Assembly: GCF_029892685.1 (NCBI RefSeq)
Contig: NZ_JARXVD010000009.1
Location: 62,001-126,000 of the forward strand
From: Mycobacterium sp. OTB74
Lineage (GTDB): Bacteria; Actinomycetota; Actinomycetes; Mycobacteriales; Mycobacteriaceae
Length of the DNA: 64,000 bases
Direction: 5' to 3'
The notes under the pieces were generated by a model, which ran no database searches, was not told where the DNA came from, and saw only the letters and a list, made by a program, of their open reading frames with translations. Made by a program: the position numbers and the translations under genes. Every line of letters starts with the position of its first letter. Position 1 is the stretch's first letter. Shown in pieces: positions 45,037-53,156 of the stretch.

Positions 45037-46814
45037 GTAGCGAAGCGGATCGCGCAATTCAAGCCAACTTGAGTAGCGAAGCGTACGACCACGAGGTCGA
45101 TGTACTGGTAGTCGGTTCCGGTGGCGGCGGCATGACCGCAGCGCTGGCAGCCAAGGGCAGCGGACTGGACGCACTGATCGTCGAGAAGTCGGCGAAGTTC
45201 GGTGGCTCGACTGCGCTCTCCGGCGGCGGCGTCTGGATCCCCGGGGCACCGTCCCAGGTCCGCGCCGGCTATCACATCGATCTGAACGGGGTTTTCGAAT
45301 ACCTCAAGCAGATCACCGGCGGGCTGGTCAGTGACGCACGGCTGCACGCCTACGTCGACGAAGCGCCGAAGATGATGGACTTCCTCGAGCGTTCCAGCAA
45401 GTGGATGCAATTCGTCTGGAAGCCGGGCTATGCCGACTACTACCCGGAACTGCCGGGTGGCTCCGAACGGGGCAGCACCATCAACGTGCCCGAGATCGAC
45501 TTGCGGGTGCTCGGCCCCGAGGAACAGAACCTGTTGGCTCCGCTTGCCTTGGCGCCGCGCGGAATTTGGTTTGCGCCCAAGGATCTTCGGCTGTTCTACC
45601 AGGTTCGGCAGAACTGGCGGGGCAAGGCCGTGCTGCTCAAGCTGATCTGGCGGATGGTGCGGGCGCACGTTTTCGGCGACCGGATGGCCGCGATCGGCCA
45701 GTCGCTGATGGCCCGGATGCGGTTGGCGTTGGGCGAGCACAACGTTCCGATGTGGCTCAGCGCCCCGATGACCGAACTCATCACCGACCTCGACGGCCGG
45801 GTGGTCGGCGCGGTGGTAGAGCGCGACGGCAAGCCGATACGGATCCGCGCCCGCGGCGGAGTGGTCATCGCCAGTGGCGGTTTCGATCACGACATGACCT
45901 GGCGGCTGGAGCATCTGCCCGAACTCAACCGGGTGCAGGAGATCGCCGGCTCCGGTAAGGACTGGAGCTTCGGCAACCCGGCCTCGATGGGTGACGGCAT
46001 CCGGGCCGGCGAGAAGGTCGGCGCTGCAGTCGATCTGCTCGACGAAGCCTGGTGGTTCCCGGCAATGTGCTGGCCGGACGGCCGGCTCCAGTTCATGCTC
46101 AACGAGCGCATGATGCCCGCTCAATTCGTGGTCAACGGCGAGGGCAAGCGGTTCATCAACGAAGCCGCGCCGTACATGGATTTCGCGCACGCCATGATCG
46201 AGGGCCAGCGCGCCGGTGTCGAGACCATCCCATGCTGGTTGATCACCGATATCCGGTCGTTCCACAAGTATGTGGTGGGCGGGCACCTGCCGATCCCGAA
46301 AGTCCCGTTCGCGCCGGTACCGACCGGACGCAAGGTGCCGAAGGCCTGGCTTGACTCCGGAATTGTCAAGGAAGCCAACAGCTTCGAGGAACTCGCGACG
46401 AAGATCGGGGTGCCACCGGCACAATTGCGGGCAACCGCCGACCGGTTCAACAAGTTGGCCGCAGGCGGACACGACGACGATTTCAATCGGGGTGACAGCG
46501 CATACGACAACTATTACGGGGACCCGACCCTGCCCAATCCCAACCTGCTGCCGCTGGGGAAGGGTCCGTACTACGCGTTCCAGATCATCCTTGGTGACCT
46601 GGGCACATCCGGTGGCCTGCGGACCGACGAGCACGCCCGGGTGCTCCGCGAGGACGACACGGTGATCGACGGCCTGTATGCCACCGGTAACGCCACCGCT
46701 GCCGTGATGGGCCGCAGCTATGCCGGGGCCGGCGCAACCATCGGCCCGGCAATGACTTTCGGCTACGTGGCAGCCAAACACATCGCACACCAATCTCAGG
46801 AGGTAACCAAGTGA
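45033..46814 (+). CDS. 3-ketosteroid-delta1-dehydrogenase-type flavoprotein
   Basis: 593 residues. FAD motif [81 protein letters not shown] (catalytic Tyr and Gly region of KstD) and [30 protein letters not shown]. These match true KstDs closely, so it should remove hydrogens next to a ring ketone. In a ring with suitable unsaturation this yields a phenol, the substrate type of MhpA. The first 16 residues contain SSEA twice because of a direct repeat in the DNA; the GTG at 45033 overlaps the mhpB stop, with a TTG at 45069 as alternative. Confidence 0.88.
   Translation: MSSEADRAIQANLSSEAYDHEVDVLVVGSGGGGMTAALAAKGSGLDALIVEKSAKFGGSTALSGGGVWIPGAPSQVRAGYHIDLNGVFEYLKQITGGLVSDARLHAYVDEAPKMMDFLERSSKWMQFVWKPGYADYYPELPGGSERGSTINVPEIDLRVLGPEEQNLLAPLALAPRGIWFAPKDLRLFYQVRQNWRGKAVLLKLIWRMVRAHVFGDRMAAIGQSLMARMRLALGEHNVPMWLSAPMTELITDLDGRVVGAVVERDGKPIRIRARGGVVIASGGFDHDMTWRLEHLPELNRVQEIAGSGKDWSFGNPASMGDGIRAGEKVGAAVDLLDEAWWFPAMCWPDGRLQFMLNERMMPAQFVVNGEGKRFINEAAPYMDFAHAMIEGQRAGVETIPCWLITDIRSFHKYVVGGHLPIPKVPFAPVPTGRKVPKAWLDSGIVKEANSFEELATKIGVPPAQLRATADRFNKLAAGGHDDDFNRGDSAYDNYYGDPTLPNPNLLPLGKGPYYAFQIILGDLGTSGGLRTDEHARVLREDDTVIDGLYATGNATAAVMGRSYAGAGATIGPAMTFGYVAAKHIAHQSQEVTK
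45034..45083 (+). repeat. Direct repeat at the KstD start
   Basis: TGAGTAGCGAAGCG occurs at 45034-45047 and 45070-45083, 36 bases apart and in frame, so two alternative starts each begin with SSEA. The AGCGAAGCG core also appears in the repeats at 39.6 and 48.9 kb. Confidence 0.65.
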
Positions 46815-48121
46815 AAATTTCCCTGTTCTACGAATTCCCGCTACCGCGGCCGTGGTCCGAAGACGACGAGCACCAGCTGTTCCAGCACGGCCTCACCGAG
46901 GTCGAGGCCGCGGACAAGGCCGGCTTCTCCACCGTCTGGCTCACCGAGCACCACTTCCTGGAGGAGTACTGCCACTCCACCGCGCCGGAGATGTTCCTGG
47001 CCGCGGCCAGCCAGCGCACCAAGGACATTCGCCTGGGCTTCGGCGTGATGCACCTGCCGCCACCCATCAACCACCCGGCACGTATCGCCGAGCGCATCGC
47101 CACCCTGGACCACCTGTCCAACGGCCGCGTCGAATTCGGTACCGGTGAAGGTTCGTCCGTCGCCGAGCTGGGCGGGTTCAACATCGATCCGGCTGACAAG
47201 CGTGCGCAATGGGAAGAGGCCCTTGAGGTTTCGATCCGCTGCATGGTCGAGGAACCGTTCACCGGCTTCAAGGGTGAGCACGTCGATATGCCCGCCCGCA
47301 ACGTGATCCCCAAGCCCCTGCAGAAGCCGCACCCTCCGGTCTGGGTCGCCTGCACCCGCCCGGCGTCGGTTCAGATGGCAGCTCAAAAGGCCATCGGTGC
47401 ACTGAGTTTCGCCTACACCGGCCCCGAAGCGCTCAAGGACCGGGTCGACGGCTACTACAAGGAGTTCGAGGAGGCCGGCGCGCCGGTCACCCCGATGATC
47501 AACCCGAACATCCTCGCCATCGGCGGCGACCTGTCGATGATGGTGGCGCGCACCGATGAAGAGGCCCTCAAGCGCCTGGGCACCGGCGGCGGCTTCTTCT
47601 CGTTCGGCATCATGCACTACTACCTGACCGGCATGCACACCCCCGGCCGTACCAAGGTCTGGGAGCGCTACCAGGAAGCCGTCAAGGAAGATCCGACCCT
47701 GGCTTACGGCCCCGGCCGCGGCGCCATCGGCTCGCCCGAGACCGTACGCGAGTTCCTGCGCAGCTACGAGGCCAGCGGCGTCGACGAGATCATCCTGCTG
47801 CTCAACCCGCGCAGCCACGAAGGCACCATGGAGTCCATCGAGATCATGGGCAAGGAAATCCTGCCCGAGTTCATCGAGCGCGACGAGAAGGCCGTGGACG
47901 CCAAGGCGCGGCGTCTGGAGCCGGTGATCGAGAAGGTCGAGGCCCGTCGTCAGGCTTGGCACGCACCAGCTTTCGACGAGAACTATTCGTTCGGTGGCCT
48001 GCCCACCGGCCGGGGCGGAAAGTTCACTGCCGGTGAGATCCCTGAGGCCATGGCCGAGATCAACGAGGGTCGCGTCAAGGCCGCCCAGGCTGAGAAGGCG
48101 GCACGCGAGGCCGCCAGCTGA
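46811..48121 (+). CDS. Luciferase-like flavin monooxygenase
   Basis: 436 residues, bacterial luciferase fold: [78 protein letters not shown], and KPHPPVWVACTRPASVQMAA. The EHHF signature is that of FMNH2-using monooxygenases rather than F420 enzymes, and an FMN reductase is encoded 1.9 kb downstream, making a two-component system likely. A C-terminal extension of about 80 charged, Ala-rich residues is notable. GTG start overlaps the KstD stop. Confidence 0.85.
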   Translation: MKISLFYEFPLPRPWSEDDEHQLFQHGLTEVEAADKAGFSTVWLTEHHFLEEYCHSTAPEMFLAAASQRTKDIRLGFGVMHLPPPINHPARIAERIATLDHLSNGRVEFGTGEGSSVAELGGFNIDPADKRAQWEEALEVSIRCMVEEPFTGFKGEHVDMPARNVIPKPLQKPHPPVWVACTRPASVQMAAQKAIGALSFAYTGPEALKDRVDGYYKEFEEAGAPVTPMINPNILAIGGDLSMMVARTDEEALKRLGTGGGFFSFGIMHYYLTGMHTPGRTKVWERYQEAVKEDPTLAYGPGRGAIGSPETVREFLRSYEASGVDEIILLLNPRSHEGTMESIEIMGKEILPEFIERDEKAVDAKARRLEPVIEKVEARRQAWHAPAFDENYSFGGLPTGRGGKFTAGEIPEAMAEINEGRVKAAQAEKAAREAAS

Positions 48122-48126
48122 ACCCG

Positions 48127-48972
48127 ATGCGCGCCTTCGCGGAGATGCTGAGTTACCGCGGCCGTCGGGTCGCGGTAACTGGCGTCGCCTCCGGTATCGG
48201 CGCCGCGCTCGTCGCCCAGCTCAGCGAGCTCGGTGCCGACGTGGTTGGCCTGGATACCCGGGAACCGGCCGTGCCGATCAACGCTTTTCATCGCGTCGAC
48301 CTGTCTGATCCGGGGTCTATCGACGCTGCAGTCGCAGCCGTCGGACAGGTTGATGGACTGTTCAACGTGGCCGGGGTGTCGTCGGGAATCGGCGACCCGC
48401 TACTGGTTGTGCAGATCAATTTCCTCGGTATGCGCCAGCTCACCGAGGCACTGACTGCCGCTATGCCGACCGGTTCGTCGATCGTCAACGTGGCATCCCT
48501 GGCCGCATCGGAGTACGTATCCAATGCGCCCGTGGTTGCCGGGTTGTTGGGCACCAAGGACTTTGCCGACGGGGTCGCCTGGTGCCAGGCTCATCCTGAA
48601 GCGTTGGCCGACGGTGGCTACCGGCTATCCAAGCAGGCTGTCATCCTGTACGGCATGGAGGCAGCCGTGCGACTCGGGCCGCGCGGAATCCGGATCAATT
48701 GCACCGCACCGGGCGTCACCGAAACCCCGATCCTGGACCAGCTGCGGTCTGCCTACGGGCAGGGCTACCTGGATTCATTCGAGGCGCCGCTGGGCCGGGT
48801 GTCTACTCCCGACGAGCAGGCCGCGGTACTGGCCTTCCTGGGCAGCCCGGCTGCCGGGTACATCACCGGACAGGTGATCTGGGCCGACGGCGGGATTCTC
48901 GCTCAGCGTGGAGTCGGTGAGTTGTCCGGGGCGAGCGAAGCGACGGGGAATGTGGCGGAGGATCATGGCTAA
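48127..48972 (+). CDS. Short-chain dehydrogenase/reductase with repeat-derived tail
   Basis: 281 residues. VAVTGVASGIGAALVAQLSELGADVVGLD, NVAGVSSG, NVASLAASEY, YRLSKQAVILYGME and CTAPGVTETPIL define an SDR with 3-alpha-hydroxysteroid dehydrogenase-like features. After the usual VIWADGG ending come about 20 residues (ELSGASEATGNVAEDHG), encoded by the AGCGAAGCG-type repeat; this tail is unlikely to be functional. It overlaps the next gene by 8 bases. Confidence 0.84.
   Translation: MRAFAEMLSYRGRRVAVTGVASGIGAALVAQLSELGADVVGLDTREPAVPINAFHRVDLSDPGSIDAAVAAVGQVDGLFNVAGVSSGIGDPLLVVQINFLGMRQLTEALTAAMPTGSSIVNVASLAASEYVSNAPVVAGLLGTKDFADGVAWCQAHPEALADGGYRLSKQAVILYGMEAAVRLGPRGIRINCTAPGVTETPILDQLRSAYGQGYLDSFEAPLGRVSTPDEQAAVLAFLGSPAAGYITGQVIWADGGILAQRGVGELSGASEATGNVAEDHG
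48926..48949 (+). repeat. Short AGCGAAGCG-family repeat at the end of an SDR gene
   Basis: Core GGGGCGAGCGAAGCGACG; 23 of 24 bases match the minus strand of 39577-39600. It encodes part of the C-terminal tail of the SDR and lies just before the ribosome binding site of the cyclase-family gene. Confidence 0.65.
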
Positions 48973-49960
48973 CCTGAACGACTTTCGGCGCGTGGCAGCC
49001 GACGTCAGTAACTGGGGCCGCTGGGGTAACGACGATGAACTCGGCACCCTCAACCTGATCACCGCCGACAAGGTCGCGCAGGCCGCGGCTACCGTCCGGC
49101 ACGGCAAGGTGTTCGCGCTTGGTGCCGACTTCGGTTCGTCCGGCCCTCAGGGCGCCTTCCAGTTCCGGCAGAATCCCACCCACGTGATGACCGTCGATGG
49201 TGGTGATGCCGAGACTCTGGCCCGGTACGGACCGCCGTGGCTGCGCAACCCGGTGGCCCGGGAACTCAGTTCGTTCTTCGTGGACAATCCTTTTCGCTTC
49301 AACGACGACATGATCGTCATGCACCTGCAGGCCGCGACCCAGTGGGACGCGCTATCGCACGTGTATTACGACGACAAGCTGTACAACGGTTTTCCGGCCG
49401 ACTCGGTGACCAGCTTCGGAGCGTTCCATTGCGGAATCGACAAGGTCGACACCAAGGGCATCACCTCCCGCGGAGTGCTGCTCGATGTGGTTCGCCACCG
49501 CGGCGCCGAGACGTTCTGTGAGCCCGGAAACCCCATCACCCCAGCCGAACTCGACGACATTGTCGCGGCCCAAGGCGTGACCATCACACCCGGCGACATC
49601 GTCGTGGTCCACACCGGGTGGTGGACCCGCTTCCAGTCCACCGGCGACGGTACGGAACCGGGTTCGGGCCTGCATTGGACGTGCGCGTCCTGGCTGCACG
49701 ACCACGATGTCGCGGCGGTGGCCGCGGACAACTTGATGGTCGAAGACCCCGATCCGGCCAATGGAGTCGAAGGCACCTTCCTGCCAATGCACATGCTGTG
49801 CTTGCGCGATATGGGCCTGATGCTCGGCGAGTATTGGGATCTGACTGCCTTGTCGGCCGACTGTGCAGCTGACCGGGTTTATGAATTCCAGCTGATCGCG
49901 CCGCCGCTTCGGGTCACCGGCGCCGTCGGTTCGCCGGTGAATCCGATTGCGATCAAATGA
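48965..49960 (+). CDS. Cyclase/kynurenine-formamidase-like hydrolase
   Basis: 331 residues of the cyclase family (metal hydrolases such as formamidase and isatin hydrolase). The N-terminal NWGRWGNDDELGTLNLIT is typical of the larger cyclase subgroup. The metal motif HxGTHxDxPxH is altered to LQAATQWDALSHVYYDDKLYNG: the Asp and last His are kept but the first His is Gln, as in that subgroup. PMHMLCLRDMG and the C-terminal region are conserved-looking. It probably opens a lactone or amide ring. ATG 48965 with GGAGG upstream. Confidence 0.82.
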   Translation: MANLNDFRRVAADVSNWGRWGNDDELGTLNLITADKVAQAAATVRHGKVFALGADFGSSGPQGAFQFRQNPTHVMTVDGGDAETLARYGPPWLRNPVARELSSFFVDNPFRFNDDMIVMHLQAATQWDALSHVYYDDKLYNGFPADSVTSFGAFHCGIDKVDTKGITSRGVLLDVVRHRGAETFCEPGNPITPAELDDIVAAQGVTITPGDIVVVHTGWWTRFQSTGDGTEPGSGLHWTCASWLHDHDVAAVAADNLMVEDPDPANGVEGTFLPMHMLCLRDMGLMLGEYWDLTALSADCAADRVYEFQLIAPPLRVTGAVGSPVNPIAIK

Positions 49961-49970
49961 GAGGTTTGTT

Positions 49971-50522
49971 GTGAGCAAGTTTGTCGTCGCCATCGGTGGC
50001 ACGTTGCGACCCAATTCATCCACCGAAAGGGCGCTGCAGCACTGTCTTTCGGCCGTTGAACGGCAGGGTGGGCGGACCCAGCTGTTCGCCGGTGCCGACA
50101 TCGATCTGCCGATGTACAACCCTGACGTGGCCGAACGTTCGGAAAAAGCGCAGGCTTTGGTGGCCGCGCTGCGGGAAGCCGACGCCGTGCTGGTCGGCTC
50201 ACCGGGGTACCACGGGGCGATCTCCGGTCTGGTCAAGAATGCCCTGGACTACACCGAGGACATGCGTGCCGACGAACGCGTCTACCTGGACAACACCCCC
50301 TGGGGTTGCGTCAGCTGCGCCTACGGCTGGCAGGCCGCGGTGGGCACTCTGAGCCAGCTGCGGACCATCGGGCACGCGCTGCGCGCCTGGCCGACACCGC
50401 TGGGCGTGGCGATCAACTCTGCCGACAAGATCTGGGGCGAAACAGGCGAATTGGTGGACACCAACGTCAGCGGTCAGTTGGACATGCTGGCGTCGCAGTT
50501 GTTGGCCGGGGCGTCACGGTGA
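49971..50522 (+). CDS. NAD(P)H-dependent FMN reductase
   Basis: 183 residues, flavodoxin-like. GGTLRPNSSTERAL binds the FMN phosphate, SPGYHGAISGLVKNALDY is the family signature, and NTPWGCVSCAYGWQAAVGTLSQLR follows. It should supply reduced FMN to the luciferase-like monooxygenase in the same operon. GTG start at 49971 after GAGG; its stop overlaps the next ATG. Confidence 0.87.
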   Translation: MSKFVVAIGGTLRPNSSTERALQHCLSAVERQGGRTQLFAGADIDLPMYNPDVAERSEKAQALVAALREADAVLVGSPGYHGAISGLVKNALDYTEDMRADERVYLDNTPWGCVSCAYGWQAAVGTLSQLRTIGHALRAWPTPLGVAINSADKIWGETGELVDTNVSGQLDMLASQLLAGASR

Positions 50523-51346
50523 TGGACTTCGAACGAAAGTCCGTCCTCGTCGACGGCCTGACCACCGGCTATCTGGAGGCCGGCAGCGGTGACCCGGTGG
50601 TGCTGCTGCACGGCGGCGAGTTCGGCGCCAGCGCAGACATCGGTTGGGAGCGCAACATCGCCGCGCTGGCAACGCAGTTTCGGGTGCTGGCCCCGGACAT
50701 GCTGGGCTTCGGCGAGTCCGCCAAGGTCATCGACTTCAACGACGGCCGCGGCATGCGCATCCGCCATATCGCCCACTTCTGCGATGTCATGGGCGTGACG
50801 TCCGCGCATTTCGTGGGCAACTCGATGGGCGCGATCAACCTGCTGGTCGACACCACCTCGGAGACCCCGGTGCTACCGGTGCGCTCGCTGGTGGCGATCT
50901 GTGGCGGTGGCGAGATTCAGAAGAACGAACACGTCAGCGCGCTTTACGACTACGACGCCAGCCTCGAGGCCATGCGCCGCATCGTCACTGCGCTGTTTCT
51001 TGACCCGGCCTATCCCGGTGACGCGGACTATGTGCGGCGGCGCTACGAGTCCAGTATCGCTCCGGGGGCCTGGGAGTCGTTGGCGGCGGCCAGGTTCCGT
51101 CGCCCAGGGTTGGAGGCGCCTTCCACACCGTCGGCGCAGCGGGCCTATGGCCGGATCAAGGATCCTGTGCTGATCGTCGAAGGCGGCGGCGACAAGCTGC
51201 TACCGTCTGGCTGGGCCGCCGAGATCGCTGGTCAGATCGCCGGCGCGCGGTCCGCGGTGATCGATCGTGCTGGGCACTGCCCGCAGATCGAAGCGCCCGA
51301 CGCCACCAACGAACTCCTCCTCGACTTCTTGAAAGGTGTTGGCTGA
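50522..51346 (+). CDS. Alpha/beta hydrolase, meta-cleavage hydrolase-like
   Basis: 274 residues. VVLLHGGEFGASADIGWERNIAALA, nucleophile GNSMGA, acid in VEGGGDKLLP, and His in AGHCPQIEAPD. GGEFGASA resembles the oxyanion loop of carbon-carbon hydrolases of biphenyl and steroid pathways (BphD/HsaD type). It is the second such enzyme in the cluster, so either two ring-cleavage products are handled or it works on the product of the cyclase-family hydrolase. Starts at ATG 50522 (GTG 50519 possible). Confidence 0.84.
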   Translation: MDFERKSVLVDGLTTGYLEAGSGDPVVLLHGGEFGASADIGWERNIAALATQFRVLAPDMLGFGESAKVIDFNDGRGMRIRHIAHFCDVMGVTSAHFVGNSMGAINLLVDTTSETPVLPVRSLVAICGGGEIQKNEHVSALYDYDASLEAMRRIVTALFLDPAYPGDADYVRRRYESSIAPGAWESLAAARFRRPGLEAPSTPSAQRAYGRIKDPVLIVEGGGDKLLPSGWAAEIAGQIAGARSAVIDRAGHCPQIEAPDATNELLLDFLKGVG

Positions 51347-51347
51347 C

Positions 51348-52163
51348 ATGGGAACTAACGGCGAACTTGCGGGCAAGGTCGCGGTCGTCACCGGTGGATC
51401 ATCGGGTCTGGGGGAGGCCCTGGTACGTCGGTTCGCCGCTGAGGGCGCGTCCGTGGTCATCGGCGACGTCGACGTCGACGCCGGTAACGCCCTGGCCAAG
51501 GAGTTCGGTGACCGGGCGATCTTCGTGCGCACCGACGTGTCCGACATCGACCAGGTCGGCGCGCTGGTATCGACTGCGGTCGACGAGTTCGGTGGTCTGC
51601 ACGTCATGGTGAACAACGCAGGCGTCTCGGGCACCATGCACCGCCGCTTCATGGACGACGACCTGGCCGACTTCCACAAAGTGATGGGCGTCAACGTGCT
51701 CGGCGTCATGGCCGGTACCCGCGACGCGGCCCGGCACATGGCCGAGCACGGGGGCGGCTCGATCCTGAACCTCACGTCCATCGGCGGTATCCAGGCCGGC
51801 GGCGGCGTGATGACCTACCGTGCGTCCAAGGCTGCGGTCATCCAGTTCACCAAATCGGCAGCGATCGAGTTGGCGCACTATGAGATTCGGGTCAATGCCA
51901 TTGCGCCCGGCAACATCCGCACCGCCATCGTGCGCAAATCCGCGTCGGCCGAGGAGCTTGAGCGGCTGGAGCAGTTCGAAGAGGGCATCCGTGCGCAGAT
52001 GCGCAACGACCGCCCACTCAAGCGCGAGGGCACCGTCGAAGACGTCGCCGAGGCCGCGTTGTACTTCGCAACTGACCGGTCCCGCTACGTCACCGGGACG
52101 GTGTTGCCAATCGACGGCGGGACCGTCGCGGGCAAGGTAATCGTCCGCAAACCGAAGAACTGA
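51348..52163 (+). CDS. Short-chain dehydrogenase/reductase
   Basis: 271 residues. VAVVTGGSSGLGEALVRRFAAEGASVVIGD (Asp after the second strand favours NAD), NNAGVSG, NLTSIGG, YRASKAAVIQFTKSAA and IAPGNIRTAI. A classical SDR, probably oxidising a hydroxyl of a ring or side chain. Last gene of the first plus-strand block; 126 bases with a palindrome separate it from the TetR gene. Confidence 0.86.
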   Translation: MGTNGELAGKVAVVTGGSSGLGEALVRRFAAEGASVVIGDVDVDAGNALAKEFGDRAIFVRTDVSDIDQVGALVSTAVDEFGGLHVMVNNAGVSGTMHRRFMDDDLADFHKVMGVNVLGVMAGTRDAARHMAEHGGGSILNLTSIGGIQAGGGVMTYRASKAAVIQFTKSAAIELAHYEIRVNAIAPGNIRTAIVRKSASAEELERLEQFEEGIRAQMRNDRPLKREGTVEDVAEAALYFATDRSRYVTGTVLPIDGGTVAGKVIVRKPKN

Positions 52164-52252
52164 CGGGCTGATCCCGCGTTCAGGGCGACCATTTGCGGGT
52201 AGCGATGACCCTCGGCGCAGGTTCAACACGAAGCGCACATCAGGCGCAGCAG

Positions 52253-52276
52253 ATTAAATCAAGCACTTGACTTAAA
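52253..52276. promoter_or_regulatory. KstR2-like palindrome before the TetR gene
   Basis: ATCAAGCACTTGAC (52258-52271) fits the KstR2 consensus AnCAAGnnCTTGnT except for its last base. The surrounding TTAA arms extend the symmetry to about 24 bases. It lies 14 bases upstream of the TetR start. Whether KstR2 or the local TetR protein binds is unknown. Confidence 0.65.
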
Positions 52277-52289
52277 GGGATTAAAGCGG

Positions 52290-52949
52290 TTGACTGACAT
52301 GGTGACAGCAGTTCGCCCGCTCCGTACTGAGCGGGCCAGTAGTACACGTGAGGCGATTCTCGTTGCCGCCGAACGCCTTTACGCCGAGCACGGTGTGTTC
52401 GCGGTATCCAACCGGCAGGTCAGCGAGGCCGCCGGGCAGGGTAACAACGCGGCCGTCGGGTACCACTTCGGTACCAAGACCGACCTCGTCCGTGCCATCG
52501 AGCAGAAGCACCGCACGCCGGTGGAACTGCTGCGTGAGCAAATGGTCGAGCAGCTCGGCCGCGATGCCGGCCTGCGGGACTGGGTGGCCTGCCTGGTGCA
52601 GCCGCTCACCGAGCACCTGGCCCAACTCGGCAACCCGACCTGGTATGCCCGGTTCGCCGCGCAGGTGATGACCGATCCGGCCTACTACAACATCGTCGTG
52701 CGGGACGCGCTGAGCAGCCCGTCACTGGTCCAGGTCATCAACGGCATCAACAACAGCCTGCCGGATCTGCCCATCGAGGTGCGGATGGAGCGCAACATCA
52801 TGGCCCGGAACCTGTTGATGCACAGCAGTGCCGATCGTGAGCGCGCCCTGGCACAGGGCGCGCCGGTGGCCCGCAAGACCTGGCAGGCCAGCGCCACCGG
52901 CCTGATCGACGCCATAGTCGGGCTGTGGCTGGCACCCGCCACCGCGTGA
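52290..52949 (+). CDS. TetR-family transcriptional regulator
   Basis: 219 residues. The helix-turn-helix is clear: STREAILVAAERLYAEHG, VSNRQVSEAAGQGNNAAVGYHFGTKTDLVRAIEQKH. The TTG at 52290 has AAAGGGA at good distance; an ATG at 52299 is the alternative. The palindrome just upstream suggests autoregulation. It heads the second half of the cluster (ferredoxin, P450, amidohydrolase, M24 pair, crotonase-fold, CoA transferase) and likely controls it in response to an acyl-CoA or ring intermediate. Confidence 0.9.
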   Translation: MTDMVTAVRPLRTERASSTREAILVAAERLYAEHGVFAVSNRQVSEAAGQGNNAAVGYHFGTKTDLVRAIEQKHRTPVELLREQMVEQLGRDAGLRDWVACLVQPLTEHLAQLGNPTWYARFAAQVMTDPAYYNIVVRDALSSPSLVQVINGINNSLPDLPIEVRMERNIMARNLLMHSSADRERALAQGAPVARKTWQASATGLIDAIVGLWLAPATA

Positions 52950-52957
52950 GGTTCAGC

Positions 52958-53152
52958 ATGAAAGTGACTGTCGATCAAGACAAATGCGTGTCCTCGGGAC
53001 AATGCGTACTCAACGCCGCCGAGGTTTTTGACCAGCGTGACGAGGACGGCGTGGTCGTCCTGTTGATCGCGGAGCCAACGCCCGACCAAGCCGACAACAC
53101 CCGCCGGGCCGCAGCCGCCTGCCCGGCTCTGGCCATCCACATCGAGGAGTGA
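52958..53152 (+). CDS. [3Fe-4S] ferredoxin, partner of the P450
   Basis: 64 residues. MKVTVDQDKCVSSGQCVLNAAEVF with Cys-x5-Cys, where 4Fe ferredoxins have a further Cys, and a C-terminal CPALAIHIEE. This is the usual single-cluster ferredoxin of actinobacterial P450 operons. It is encoded 4 bases before the P450, which it should reduce. Confidence 0.92.
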   Translation: MKVTVDQDKCVSSGQCVLNAAEVFDQRDEDGVVVLLIAEPTPDQADNTRRAAAACPALAIHIEE

Positions 53153-53156
53153 GCAC

